Shown here piece after piece: positions 8,260-15,734 of a stretch of DNA of 19,254 nt. Position 1 is the stretch's first letter; the number at the start of each line of letters is the position of its first letter. This stretch comes from JANWYQ01 sp034432445. Its GTDB lineage: Bacteria; Chloroflexota; Anaerolineae; JAAEKA01. The stretch is from contig DAOUBX010000074.1 of assembly GCA_034432445.1 (NCBI GenBank), forward strand, positions 1-19,254, written 5' to 3'. Made by a program: the position numbers and the translations under genes. Under the pieces are notes generated by a model, which was given only the letters and a program-made list of their open reading frames with translations, made no database searches and was not told the DNA's origin.

Positions 8260-8301
8260 GTAGGTGCTGGGCCGTGCTGTCTCCTCTGAAATAGCGAACG
8301 G

Positions 8302-8742
8302 ATGCAAACGCAGGAACTGATCGTTGCCAGTGACTTGGCGAACTTACCTCAGGTGTTGGACTTCGTGCGCAAGGGCTGTTTGCTGGCCGGCCTGTCCGAC
8401 GACGAAGCCTTTGCGTGCGAGCTGGCAACCGACGAAGCTTGTACCAACGTCATCGAGCACGCTTACCGCGGCCGTCGAGACGGCGTGATTCACGTTTCCT
8501 GGCAGCGCCTCGACGATGCGTTCGTTGTTCGCTTACGTGACTATGGACAACCCTTCGACCCATCGAAGGTAGCTAAGCCGCCGCTGAACCGCAAGCTGGA
8601 AGAGCGCACGATTGGGGGATTGGGTTTGCATTTCATGCGCAGCCTTATGGATGAGGTACATTTCGAGTTCGACCAGAACGCCGGCAACACCCTCACCATG
8701 GTGAAGCGCTTGGCGCATCCACCGGATGCCAATCGACGCTGA
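8302..8742 (+). CDS. Serine kinase / anti-sigma factor (RsbW/SpoIIAB-like HATPase)
   Basis: This is a GHKL-type ATP-binding protein of 146 residues, the usual size for SpoIIAB/RsbW. It phosphorylates STAS partners and sequesters an output protein. The N box LATDEACTNVIEHAYRG lies at 41-57, the G1 box RDYGQPFDP at 79-87, the GGLGLHFMRSLMDEV lid/G2 region at 105-119, and the closing strand NTLTMVKRL at 129-137. It follows the second STAS gene by 42 bases with no terminator between. Its end overlaps, or lies just before, the phosphatase start. No sigma factor is adjacent, so the sequestered target may be encoded elsewhere or may not be a sigma factor. Confidence 0.91.
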   Translation: MQTQELIVASDLANLPQVLDFVRKGCLLAGLSDDEAFACELATDEACTNVIEHAYRGRRDGVIHVSWQRLDDAFVVRLRDYGQPFDPSKVAKPPLNRKLEERTIGGLGLHFMRSLMDEVHFEFDQNAGNTLTMVKRLAHPPDANRR

Positions 8743-11614
8743 TGGACCGAGCATGACCACCGTCCTGGCCAGCACTTCACAGCCGGCCGTTCTCTTCGAG
8801 CGTCGTGATCAGCTCCCCCTGGCCCAGCTCTCGACTCTGGCCGAAGCTGGGCTGTCTATTTTGCGCGCGCCGTTGGATGTCGATGTCTTGTGCGAGTTGG
8901 CCTATGAGCATGCCAGCCGCGTCGTCGACGCTCACAGCTTTCATCTGGGCTTGTTCGACAAGGACAGCTTCGTGCTCAAGCTGTGGGTGCACAACGGCCA
9001 ACGCATGCCACCAACGACCTTTCCGGGCGCGCAAGATACTGGCATCGTGGGTTGGATGCGCACTCATCAACAGCCCTTGTTGGTGCGGGACTTCACCACA
9101 GAGATGGACAAGCTCCCGGCCCGCCCCAGCTATATTGCCGACAATCCCCCGCGCTCGGCGATCTTCGTGCCCCTTGTAGCCGGCGACACGGTGGTCGGGT
9201 CCCTGTCGGCCCAACATCCAGAGCCCAACCGCTACAGCCTCAACGACTTGCAGAGCCTGGGCATTATCGCCAATCAGGTGGCCAGCGCCATTGTCAACGC
9301 GCGCCTGTTCCAGACTGTGCAGCGCCGCGCCGAGCAATTGGCGGCGATTGGCGATGTGAGCCGGGCCATCACGGCTGTCCTTGACCTTGACGACCTACTC
9401 ACACGCGTGGTGGAGCTGATTCGCGAGCGCTTCGGCTACTACCATGTGCAGGTCTTCTTGGTGGAGGACGAGAGCCATCGCGCCGTGTTTCGTGCCAGCA
9501 GCGGCCACAACCTCAACAAGCTGTGGCGACAGCAAAGGCGTAGCCAACATTTCGGCGAGGGCATCATCGGCTGGGTGGCAGCCACCGGCGAATATCTGCT
9601 GGCGAACGACGTGTCGCAAGAGCCGCGCTACATCGCCGACGACCCTCGCCTCTTGCCCGACACCCGTTCGGAGCTGGCCGTGCCTCTGCTAGTCGATGGC
9701 GAGGTGGTTGGCGTGTTGGATGTGCAGAGCCGCCAACTGAACGCCTTCGGCGACGAGGACTTGTTCGTGCTCACCGCCTTGGCCAACCAGGTTGCTGTCG
9801 CCGTAGATGCTGCCTGGTCGTACCGCGCGCAGCAGGAGGAGGCCTGGATTACGACCGTGCTGTTGCAGGTGGCCGAGGTCGTGAACCGCGTGGAAACCAT
9901 CGACGATGTGCTGGGCGCTGTCGTGCGTTTGGTGCCCATGCTAACCGGCGTGTTGAGCTGCGGCGCCTGGCTGAAGGCCGAAGAGACACAGGTCTTTGAG
10001 CTAGCTGCGGCATTTGGTTTCTTGGTACCGTGGGAAGACCCCGCCGACAGACAGCGCCTGCGGCTGACACCCGAGCAAGCGCCTGCGCTCGCTTTGGTCG
10101 AGGAGGCCATGCAACCGATTGAGCTTGCCATGGGCGACCGCAGCATGCTGCCGGACGCTTTTTGGGCGGCGGTAACCGGCGACCAGATCGTGTTGTTGCC
10201 GTTGATAGTGCAGAACCGCTCCATCGGCTGTTTGGCTGTCAGCCTGGACAGCGCTGATACCCCCTTGCGCATTCGCAGCAAACGCCTCACCATGCTCAAC
10301 GGCATCGCTAACCAGGTGACGACCGCTATCGAGAGCGTGCGCCTGAACACGGCCTATCAAGAGGAGGCGTGGACGTCGTGGGCGCTGCTGGAGGTGTCGC
10401 AGGCGATCAACACCGCCGAGTCTGTGGATGCGATGCTGGAGCAGGTCGTGCGTTTGGCGCCGCTGCTAGCGGGCGTCAATCGCTGCGCCGTCTTGCTCTA
10501 CGACGATCGGGCGACCGAGTTTGTGGTGGCGCACGAGTATTCAGGCAGCGGGACACCCAGCGGTCGCTTTGCTGGTTTGCGTCTGCGCTTGGGTGACTTG
10601 CCGCTCCTCGATCTGGCCGTTGCCACGCGACGCTTGCAGCGCGTCGACGATACGAGCGCTAGCGTGCTCGTGCCGGAGCGATGGGCGCAGCAGGTTGGCA
10701 GCAAAACGTTGTTGGCGATCCCCCTGGTAACCCAAGACGATGTGCTGGGTGTGTTGTTGGTAGATGACACGCGGACCTCACATATCGTCAGCCAGCGTCG
10801 CGAGGATATTCTCACCGGCATCGCGCGCCAAGTGGCGCTTGCGCTGGACCACTTCCGCTTGCAAGCGCAAGAACATGAGCACTTGCGCATGACGCAGGAA
10901 CTGCAGATGGCTCGGCACATTCAGACCAGCCTGCTGCCCGATGTGACGCCGCAGGTACCGGGCTACGCTGTGGCCCATGCCTGGCACGCAGCGCGCGAGG
11001 TAGGCGGTGATTTTTATGATGTCATTGCGCTCAAGAAGGGCCGCTGGGGGCTGCTCATGGCCGATGTAGCTGACAAGGGCATGCCAGCCGCACTGCTTAT
11101 GGCCACCTCGTTGAACACCATCCGCGTCGCAGCGCCATTGCAGGAGGAGCCCAAGCGTGTGCTTAGTTACGCCAACCAGCATCTGCTTGCCAACAACCGG
11201 GCAGAGATGTTCGTGACGGCCTGGTACGGGGTGTTGGACCCTGCTCGCCATCTCCTGACCTACGCCAACGCCGGCCACAGCCTGGCGCAGCATTTGACGG
11301 CTGATGGCGCCATACGCCGACTGCGCGCCGCAGGGATGCCTTTGGGGATAGCCGGCCGCCCTCGCCTAGGCCAGGAACGCCTCTCGTTGGCGCCCGGCGA
11401 TCTCATCGCGCTCTACACCGATGGCATTACCGATGCTTTGAACAGCCAGGGGGAAGAGTTTGGCGAAGCGCGGCTGCAACAGTTGCTCTTGGCCAATCGA
11501 CATCGACCCGCCCAGATGGTGGTTGACGCCGTAATCGCGGCCGTGCTTGCCCATGCCGGCCAGACTGCTGTGTTTGATGACCTGACGCTGTTGGTGCTCA
11601 AGCGCAACGAGTAG
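8726..11614 (+). CDS. Multi-GAF PP2C-type serine phosphatase (RsbU/SpoIIE-like)
   Basis: This large sensor phosphatase of 962 residues dephosphorylates STAS antagonists in response to a ligand or redox signal. Four GAF-like modules can be placed at about 40-195, 205-368, 375-542 and 550-712. Three carry the terminal LxxIANQV/LANQV-type helix. A helical linker (713-733, EHEHLRMTQELQMARHIQ) leads to the phosphatase domain. Metal-binding signatures are GGDFYD at 760-765, MADVADKG at 778-785, YTDGITDA at 897-904 and DDLTLL at 951-956. No TM segment is seen, so it is cytoplasmic. ATG 8726 overlaps the kinase gene by 17 bases; ATG 8753 is an equally plausible start. It is the last gene of the partner-switching operon. 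The ligand is unknown. Confidence 0.92.
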   Translation: MPIDADGPSMTTVLASTSQPAVLFERRDQLPLAQLSTLAEAGLSILRAPLDVDVLCELAYEHASRVVDAHSFHLGLFDKDSFVLKLWVHNGQRMPPTTFPGAQDTGIVGWMRTHQQPLLVRDFTTEMDKLPARPSYIADNPPRSAIFVPLVAGDTVVGSLSAQHPEPNRYSLNDLQSLGIIANQVASAIVNARLFQTVQRRAEQLAAIGDVSRAITAVLDLDDLLTRVVELIRERFGYYHVQVFLVEDESHRAVFRASSGHNLNKLWRQQRRSQHFGEGIIGWVAATGEYLLANDVSQEPRYIADDPRLLPDTRSELAVPLLVDGEVVGVLDVQSRQLNAFGDEDLFVLTALANQVAVAVDAAWSYRAQQEEAWITTVLLQVAEVVNRVETIDDVLGAVVRLVPMLTGVLSCGAWLKAEETQVFELAAAFGFLVPWEDPADRQRLRLTPEQAPALALVEEAMQPIELAMGDRSMLPDAFWAAVTGDQIVLLPLIVQNRSIGCLAVSLDSADTPLRIRSKRLTMLNGIANQVTTAIESVRLNTAYQEEAWTSWALLEVSQAINTAESVDAMLEQVVRLAPLLAGVNRCAVLLYDDRATEFVVAHEYSGSGTPSGRFAGLRLRLGDLPLLDLAVATRRLQRVDDTSASVLVPERWAQQVGSKTLLAIPLVTQDDVLGVLLVDDTRTSHIVSQRREDILTGIARQVALALDHFRLQAQEHEHLRMTQELQMARHIQTSLLPDVTPQVPGYAVAHAWHAAREVGGDFYDVIALKKGRWGLLMADVADKGMPAALLMATSLNTIRVAAPLQEEPKRVLSYANQHLLANNRAEMFVTAWYGVLDPARHLLTYANAGHSLAQHLTADGAIRRLRAAGMPLGIAGRPRLGQERLSLAPGDLIALYTDGITDALNSQGEEFGEARLQQLLLANRHRPAQMVVDAVIAAVLAHAGQTAVFDDLTLLVLKRNE

Positions 11615-11623
11615 CAATGGAAC

Positions 11624-11652
11624 TTGTGTGCGCCTGTGACCTGTGCTATAAT
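11624..11652 (+). promoter_or_regulatory. Consensus sigma-70-type promoter of rpsO-pnp
   Basis: TTGTGT (11624-11629) and a perfect TATAAT (11647-11652) are spaced by 17 bases, with TGC before the -10 box giving an extended -10. It begins 10 bases after the phosphatase stop. The predicted start is near 11659, leaving a leader of about 78 bases before rpsO. Confidence 0.85.
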
Positions 11653-11666
11653 CGGGCACGTTGTGA

Positions 11667-11692
11667 CTGGGGTATACGCCTTGGTATTCCAG
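11667..11692 (+). promoter_or_regulatory. Candidate S15-binding hairpin in the rpsO leader
   Basis: CTGGGGTAT (11667-11675) pairs with GTATTCCAG (11684-11692) through nine pairs, including two consecutive G-U pairs next to G-C pairs. Outside it, TTGTG (11661-11665) can pair with CACAA (11722-11726), which overlaps the first bases of the AAGGAG ribosome-binding site. A G-U/G-C motif in a leader hairpin is a known S15 recognition feature in several bacteria. That S15 binds here is inference. Confidence 0.45.
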
Positions 11693-11736
11693 CGGTACTC
11701 CGGTCTTATTTCTCGACGTGACACAAGGAGCTTACC

Positions 11737-12006
11737 GTGAGTCTCACCAAGGCTGAGAAGGATCTCATCACGAAGGAATACCAGGTACACGAAAGCGATA
11801 CTGGTTCTCCAGAGGTGCAGGTCGCATTGCTGACCATGCGCATCAATCAATTGATCGAGCACTTGAAGGTGCACAAACACGACGAACACTCGCGTCGCGG
11901 CCTGCTTAAGCTGGTCGGCCAGCGACGCCGTCATTTGGTGTACTTGAGCCACAAAGACCAAGCCCGCTATCGCCAACTGATTGAACGGCTTGGCCTGCGC
12001 AAATAA
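11737..12006 (+). CDS. rpsO: 30S ribosomal protein S15
   Basis: S15 binds the central domain of 16S rRNA early in 30S assembly. The product is 89 residues, the standard length. Family-wide motifs are DTGSPEVQVALLTMRI (about residues 20-35), HKHDEHSRRGLLKLVGQRRR and the C-terminal YRQLIERLGLRK. The GTG start is preceded by AAGGAG six bases upstream. It is followed by pnp, the classical rpsO-pnp order. The leader and the 3' spacer both contain hairpins that suggest post-transcriptional control. Confidence 0.98.
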   Translation: MSLTKAEKDLITKEYQVHESDTGSPEVQVALLTMRINQLIEHLKVHKHDEHSRRGLLKLVGQRRRHLVYLSHKDQARYRQLIERLGLRK

Positions 12007-12019
12007 GGGTTCTCATGGT

Positions 12020-12055
12020 GTCGGGTAGATAGGCCGCTGCGCCTGGCTACCCGAC
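12020..12055 (+). promoter_or_regulatory. Stable hairpin directly after rpsO
   Basis: GTCGGGTAG (12020-12028) and CTACCCGAC (12047-12055) form a perfect 9-bp stem. A nested AGGC/GCCT stem (12031-12034 with 12041-12044) closes a six-base loop. It begins 13 bases after the rpsO stop. No T run follows, so it is more likely a 3' stabilising or processing hairpin than a strong intrinsic terminator. Confidence 0.7.
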
Positions 12056-12131
12056 CCGTCTATAACCAACAACATACTAAACCGCTAGCATCAATCCCAG
12101 CGTTTGCCTGGCCGGCTTTGCCCGACGGACG

Positions 12132-12202
12132 TCGAGAGTCAGGTATTGGGGAATGTTTCCGACCAACGTGGTCTGTGCCATTCCCCAGTCCCTGACCTCC
12201 GA
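12132..12202 (+). promoter_or_regulatory. Long imperfect RNA duplex in the pnp leader (candidate RNase III site)
   Basis: The core is TGGGGAATG (12147-12155) pairing with CATTCCCCA (12179-12187). The stem continues outward through CAGG/CCTG (12140-12143 with 12191-12194) and GAG/CTC towards 12132 and 12202 with small bulges, giving roughly 20-25 pairs. An inner GACC/GGTC stem (12161-12164 with 12170-12173) caps it. In Escherichia coli the pnp leader hairpin is cut by RNase III and lets PNPase control its own mRNA. The position and size here fit the same logic, but cleavage is inferred. Confidence 0.7.
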
Positions 12203-12212
12203 GTGAGCCAGG

Positions 12213-12240
12213 CACCCGCGGCAAGCCGCCGCGGGTGTTT
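12213..12240 (+). terminator. Terminator-like hairpin upstream of pnp
   Basis: CACCCGCGGC (12213-12222) and GCCGCGGGTG (12228-12237) form a perfect 10-bp GC-rich stem with a five-base loop, followed directly by TTT. It lies in the rpsO-pnp spacer, 80 bases before the pnp start. It could terminate part of the rpsO transcripts, or act as an attenuator. The T tract is short, so termination may be incomplete. Confidence 0.6.
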
Positions 12241-12290
12241 ACGCGTTTGGGGCATCCTCCCGGCTGCTGCGCCACGGGCTGATGCTGGCT

Positions 12291-12305
12291 CTGCACTCAG
12301 TGCAG
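12291..12305 (+). promoter_or_regulatory. 15-bp dyad abutting the pnp ribosome-binding site
   Basis: CTGCACT and AGTGCAG flank a single central C, a perfect dyad. As RNA it can form a six-pair stem with a TCA loop. Its last bases overlap the start of the AGGAAAGGA ribosome-binding site of pnp. It may be an operator or a translational control hairpin. Chance is also possible. Confidence 0.4.
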
Positions 12306-12319
12306 GAAAGGACTGACAA

Positions 12320-14644
12320 GTGTCAATTCAGAAATACCAATTCACCAGCCGCATCGGCGAACACGAGATCATCGTGGAGACGGGCACCCTAGCCCTGCTG
12401 GCCGGCGGCGCCGTCACCCTCCGCTCCGGCGATGCCGTTATTCTGGCGACCGCCACCGGTTCGAAAACCGCCCGTGAGGGGATCGACTTCTTCCCTCTCA
12501 GTGTCGAGTTCGAAGAGAAGCTGTATGCTGCCGGGCGTATTCCCGGCTCCTTCTTCCGCCGCGAGGGCCGTCCCTCCGAGTCGGCGATCCTTACCGCGCG
12601 TCTGACCGACCGCCCTCTGCGCCCGCTCTTTCCCAAAGGCATGCGCAACGAAGTGCAGGTGATCTGCACTGCGTTGAGCGCAGACGGCGAGACTTACCTG
12701 GATATCTTGTCGATCAACGCCGCCTCTTGCGCTTTGACGATCAGCGACATCCCTTGGGACGGCCCGGTGGGCGCCGTGCGCGTGGGATATGTCGACGGCG
12801 CGTTTGTCTTGAACCCCACCGCCACCGAGATGGCCAACAGTACGCTGGACTTGCGCGTGGCCGGTACCGAGGACGCCATCCTGATGGTGGAGGCGGGAGC
12901 CGACGAAGCGCCGGAAGAGCTGATCTTGGAAGCACTGCGCTTTGCTCATGCCGGCATGCAAGACATCATCCAGATGCAGAAGCGCATGCAGGCAGAGATC
13001 GGCAAGCCCAAGTTCAGCTACGTGGCTGTAGCGACCAGCGAAGAGACCACCGCAGCGGTCAAGAACCTGCTGGGCACGCGTCTTGAGGACATTCTGACGG
13101 CAAGCTATGACAAGGAACAGCGCAATGCCGCCGTGGATGCCCTGAAGGCCGAAGTGGAAGCCGCGTTGGCTGAGGCCCACGATCCCAAGTTGGTGGCGGA
13201 AGCGTTCGACGCCGAGTTCAAGCATGCGGTGCGCGAGCAGATCCTAACCAAGGGACAGCGCCCCGATGGCCGTGGGTTGACCGACATTCGGCCGATCTGG
13301 TGCGCTGTGGGCATTCTGCCGCGCGCCCATGGCACCGGCCTTTTCACCCGCGGGGAAACGCAGGTGCTGACGGTCGCCACCTTGGGCACCCCTGGCGAGG
13401 CGCAAGAACTGGATAGCCTGATCCCCGAGGCCACCAAGCGCTACATCCATCATTACAACTTCCCGCCCTTCTCCACGGGCGAGACCTATCCCCTGCGGGG
13501 CCCCAAGCGCCGCGAGATCGGCCACGGCGCCTTGGCTGAGCGCGCCCTGCTGCCCATGATCCCGCCGGTGGAACAGTTCCCCTACACCTTGCGTCTGGTG
13601 TCAGAGGTGTTGAGCTCCAACGGTTCGACCTCCATGGCCTCGGTGTGCGGCAGCACGCTGGCGCTGATGGACGCCGGAGTGCCGATCCAGGCGCCGGTGG
13701 CCGGCATTGCCATGGGCTTGATCTCCGATCCGAGCACGCAGCGCCACGCCGTCCTGTCTGATATCCAGGGCATGGAAGATCACCTGGGTGACATGGACTT
13801 CAAGGTGGCCGGCACCGAGCACGGCATCACTGCCTTGCAGATGGACATCAAGATCAAGGGTATTCACCTCGACACTATGGCCCAGGCGCTGGAACAGGCC
13901 CGCCAAGGACGCATCTTCATCCTGGGCAAGATGCTGGAGGTTTTGCCCGAGCCGCGCAAGGAGATGTCGCCTTACGCACCGCGCATCATCACCATCAAGA
14001 TTGATCCTGAAAAGATCGGCAAGGTCATCGGGCCCGGCGGCAAGATGATCCGCGCCATTCAAGAGGAATACGACGTCAAGATCGACATCGAGGACGATGG
14101 TTCGGTCTTCATCTCGGCGCCAGAAGGCACGAAAATCCAGGGCGCCATCGCGCGCATCGAGGCGCTCACCGAAGAGGCTACCATTGGTAAGATCTACACC
14201 GGCAAGGTTGTGCGCACGGAGAACTATGGCGCCTTTGTCGAGATCATGCCCGGTGTGGACGGCATGGTGCACGTCTCGCAGCTGGCCGACTACCGCGTGC
14301 CATCGGTCGAAGATGTCGTGCGGGTTGGCGATGAGATCATGGTGATGGTCATCGACATCGACTCCGCAGGCAAGATCAAGCTTAGCCGTCAGGCCGTGCT
14401 GGAGGGTTGGACCGCTGAAGAAGCGCGCGAGCGTGATCGCAAGCCCGGCAGCGGTGGTCGTGGCGGCGGTGGCGGCGGCAGAGAGAGCGGTGGTCGCGGC
14501 GGCAGCGGCGGCCACTCCGGCAGCTCGGGCCGTGGCCATATCAGCCCGCCCCCGCGCACCGGCAGCGATCGCGATCCTGCGCTCGGCGATACCATGGAGA
14601 AAGAAGGGAACGGTGGCCGCTACCGACCTCGTCGTCGGCGCTAG
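12320..14644 (+). CDS. pnp: Polyribonucleotide nucleotidyltransferase (PNPase)
   Basis: PNPase is a trimeric phosphorolytic 3'-to-5' exoribonuclease of mRNA decay. The product has 774 residues and all expected parts. There is a first RNase PH domain (about 10-145), a helical domain, and a second RNase PH domain (about 305-540) with FSTGETYPLRGPKRREIGHG (384-403) and the acidic metal site MEDHLGDMDFKVAG (485-498). A KH domain with IGPGG (570-574) and an S1 domain (about 622-692) follow. The C-terminal 65 residues are a glycine- and arginine-rich tail (GGRGG-type repeats ending RRRR), longer than in typical PNPases. The GTG start has AAAGGA upstream. The 313-base spacer after rpsO is full of hairpins, consistent with autoregulation. 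Confidence 0.98.
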   Translation: MSIQKYQFTSRIGEHEIIVETGTLALLAGGAVTLRSGDAVILATATGSKTAREGIDFFPLSVEFEEKLYAAGRIPGSFFRREGRPSESAILTARLTDRPLRPLFPKGMRNEVQVICTALSADGETYLDILSINAASCALTISDIPWDGPVGAVRVGYVDGAFVLNPTATEMANSTLDLRVAGTEDAILMVEAGADEAPEELILEALRFAHAGMQDIIQMQKRMQAEIGKPKFSYVAVATSEETTAAVKNLLGTRLEDILTASYDKEQRNAAVDALKAEVEAALAEAHDPKLVAEAFDAEFKHAVREQILTKGQRPDGRGLTDIRPIWCAVGILPRAHGTGLFTRGETQVLTVATLGTPGEAQELDSLIPEATKRYIHHYNFPPFSTGETYPLRGPKRREIGHGALAERALLPMIPPVEQFPYTLRLVSEVLSSNGSTSMASVCGSTLALMDAGVPIQAPVAGIAMGLISDPSTQRHAVLSDIQGMEDHLGDMDFKVAGTEHGITALQMDIKIKGIHLDTMAQALEQARQGRIFILGKMLEVLPEPRKEMSPYAPRIITIKIDPEKIGKVIGPGGKMIRAIQEEYDVKIDIEDDGSVFISAPEGTKIQGAIARIEALTEEATIGKIYTGKVVRTENYGAFVEIMPGVDGMVHVSQLADYRVPSVEDVVRVGDEIMVMVIDIDSAGKIKLSRQAVLEGWTAEEARERDRKPGSGGRGGGGGGRESGGRGGSGGHSGSSGRGHISPPPRTGSDRDPALGDTMEKEGNGGRYRPRRRR

Positions 14645-14697
14645 GCCCGTTGCAATGCGGCGGCTTGTGCTCCGTGCTGCGACGCAGGACGCCGTAA

Positions 14698-14716
14698 CAC
14701 AATCCGCCGGATTGTG
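14698..14716 (+). terminator. Inverted repeat downstream of pnp (weak terminator candidate)
   Basis: CACAATCC and GGATTGTG form a perfect 8-bp stem around a GCC loop. A wider GGCGGC/GCCGCC pair (14659-14664 with 14722-14727) encloses it. It follows the pnp stop by 53 bases but has no T run, so it could be a 3'-end stabilising structure or a protein-binding dyad instead. Confidence 0.4.
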
Positions 14717-14752
14717 GACATGCCGCCGGACTGTATGTAGCGTTGTGCAAAG

Positions 14753-14863
14753 GTAACTACTCAGCCATAGGTGCCGGGCATTTGGATTCTGGTTTGCCAA
14801 CGTGTCTGCGAAGCCAACCTAGGTCGCAAATCGCCTGCAAATGCCCGGCACCTGAGCAGTTAC
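14753..14863 (+). repeat. Palindromic leader element upstream of lepB
   Basis: The first 38 bases (14753-14790) are identical to the inner part of both window-end repeats. The arm GGTGCCGGGCATTTG (14770-14784) is perfectly complementary to CAAATGCCCGGCACC (14838-14852). Outside it, GTAACTACTCA (14753-14763) pairs with TGAGCAGTTAC (14853-14863) with one mismatch. A six-base bulge (14764-14769) lies on the left side, and the loop is 53 bases. The element ends 29 bases before the lepB start. It is a complete copy of the repeat family and carries no open reading frame of its own. Confidence 0.85.
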
Positions 14864-14892
14864 GTGCAAAGTACCCGTGTGAGGACAGAACA

Positions 14893-15546
14893 GTGAGTGC
14901 GCTAGACCCCCATGATGAGCTAAAAGACGGCGCAACCGGCTTCGTTCCGGCTGGTGACGACTTGCTAAACGAGAACTACGTGCTGGGCGACGAGCCAGCG
15001 GCGCCGGCGCCGGCAGCTGATTCCCCCAGCTTTCTGGCCAACACCGGACGCGTTGTGCGCGAGATTCTCGAGACCGTCGTTCCGGCTATCATCATCGCCC
15101 TTCTGATCCACGTGTTCTTGGCCCAAGCGACGCGCGTCTATGGCCAGAGCATGGAGCCCAACCTGCACACTGACATGCGGCTCGTGGTGGAGAAGGTCTC
15201 TTATCGCCTGCATCCTCCAGAGCGCGGAGACATCGTGGTGCTGCGGTTGCGGCCTGGCGATGAGCTGCTGATCAAGCGTGTCATCGGGTTGCCGGGCGAG
15301 GAGGTCTCGGTCCACGACGGCAAGGTGTACATCAACGGCCAGCCGTTGGACGAGCCCTATCTTGATCAAGAGACGCGCGGCAACTTGGCGCCGCGCGTGG
15401 TGCCGCCTTTGCACGTGTTCGTCATGGGCGACAACCGCCGCGCCAGCAACGACAGCCGGTCCTTTGGCCCTGTGCACCTGGACAACATCCTTGGTCGCGC
15501 CTGGTTCTCCTACTGGCCACCGAGCGATGTGGGCTCGCTAGACTAG
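14893..15546 (+). CDS. lepB: Type I signal peptidase
   Basis: This membrane-bound serine protease removes signal peptides on the outer face of the cytoplasmic membrane. It has 217 residues from GTG 14893, chosen because GAGGA lies seven bases upstream. The longer in-frame extension to 14743 would translate the repeat element. An acidic/Ala-Pro N-terminal tail precedes one TM segment (about 62-80). The nucleophile is Ser86 in GQSMEPN (84-90) and the general base is Lys128 in LIKRVIGLPGE. Further family boxes are RGDIVVLR (111-118) and VMGDNRRASNDSRSFGPV (177-194). It is followed by a strong terminator and preceded by the palindromic element, so it appears to be a single-gene unit. Confidence 0.96.
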   Translation: MSALDPHDELKDGATGFVPAGDDLLNENYVLGDEPAAPAPAADSPSFLANTGRVVREILETVVPAIIIALLIHVFLAQATRVYGQSMEPNLHTDMRLVVEKVSYRLHPPERGDIVVLRLRPGDELLIKRVIGLPGEEVSVHDGKVYINGQPLDEPYLDQETRGNLAPRVVPPLHVFVMGDNRRASNDSRSFGPVHLDNILGRAWFSYWPPSDVGSLD

Positions 15547-15564
15547 TGATAAGATGTGGCAGCG

Positions 15565-15582
15565 CTTCGCTCCTTGGCGAAG
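15565..15582 (+). other. Small hairpin after lepB
   Basis: CTTCGC (15565-15570) and GCGAAG (15577-15582) pair across a six-base loop. It sits between the lepB stop and the strong terminator at 15602. Its role is unclear. Confidence 0.4.
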
Positions 15583-15601
15583 AGGCCAGACCACTCGATC
15601 G

Positions 15602-15629
15602 AAACGCCGTGGCACGCGCCACGGCGTTT
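15602..15629 (+). terminator. Intrinsic terminator of lepB
   Basis: AAACGCCGTGGC (15602-15613) and GCCACGGCGTTT (15618-15629) form a perfect 12-bp stem with a four-base loop. The stem ends in TTT and is followed by GCCTT. It lies 56 bases after the lepB stop, and the A/T ends make it symmetrical enough to work on both strands. Confidence 0.85.
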
Positions 15630-15734
15630 GCCTTGCTGAAGCTAACCGGGCGTCAAGCGCTCTTTCCCGCAACGCTCGGGGGCTCAGCGGCCGTGGCTGA
15701 GCCGTGAGCGGTGCGACAGGATGGGCATGTTGTG

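Noticed and set aside
8258..8276. A further copy of the palindromic repeat before the kinase gene (TAGGTGCTGGGC)
   Set aside because: Only about 12 bases resemble the arm, the orientation is opposite to the other copies, and no matching second arm follows. Treated as chance.
13601..14800. A 399-residue minus-strand open frame over the 3' half of pnp
   Set aside because: Its composition follows PNPase codons read backwards (Ala/Arg/His-rich). GC-rich coding DNA gives such frames by chance.
14743..14892. An N-terminal extension of 50 residues for signal peptidase
   Set aside because: It would translate the palindromic repeat. The GTG at 14893 has a proper ribosome-binding site and starts the family-like tail.
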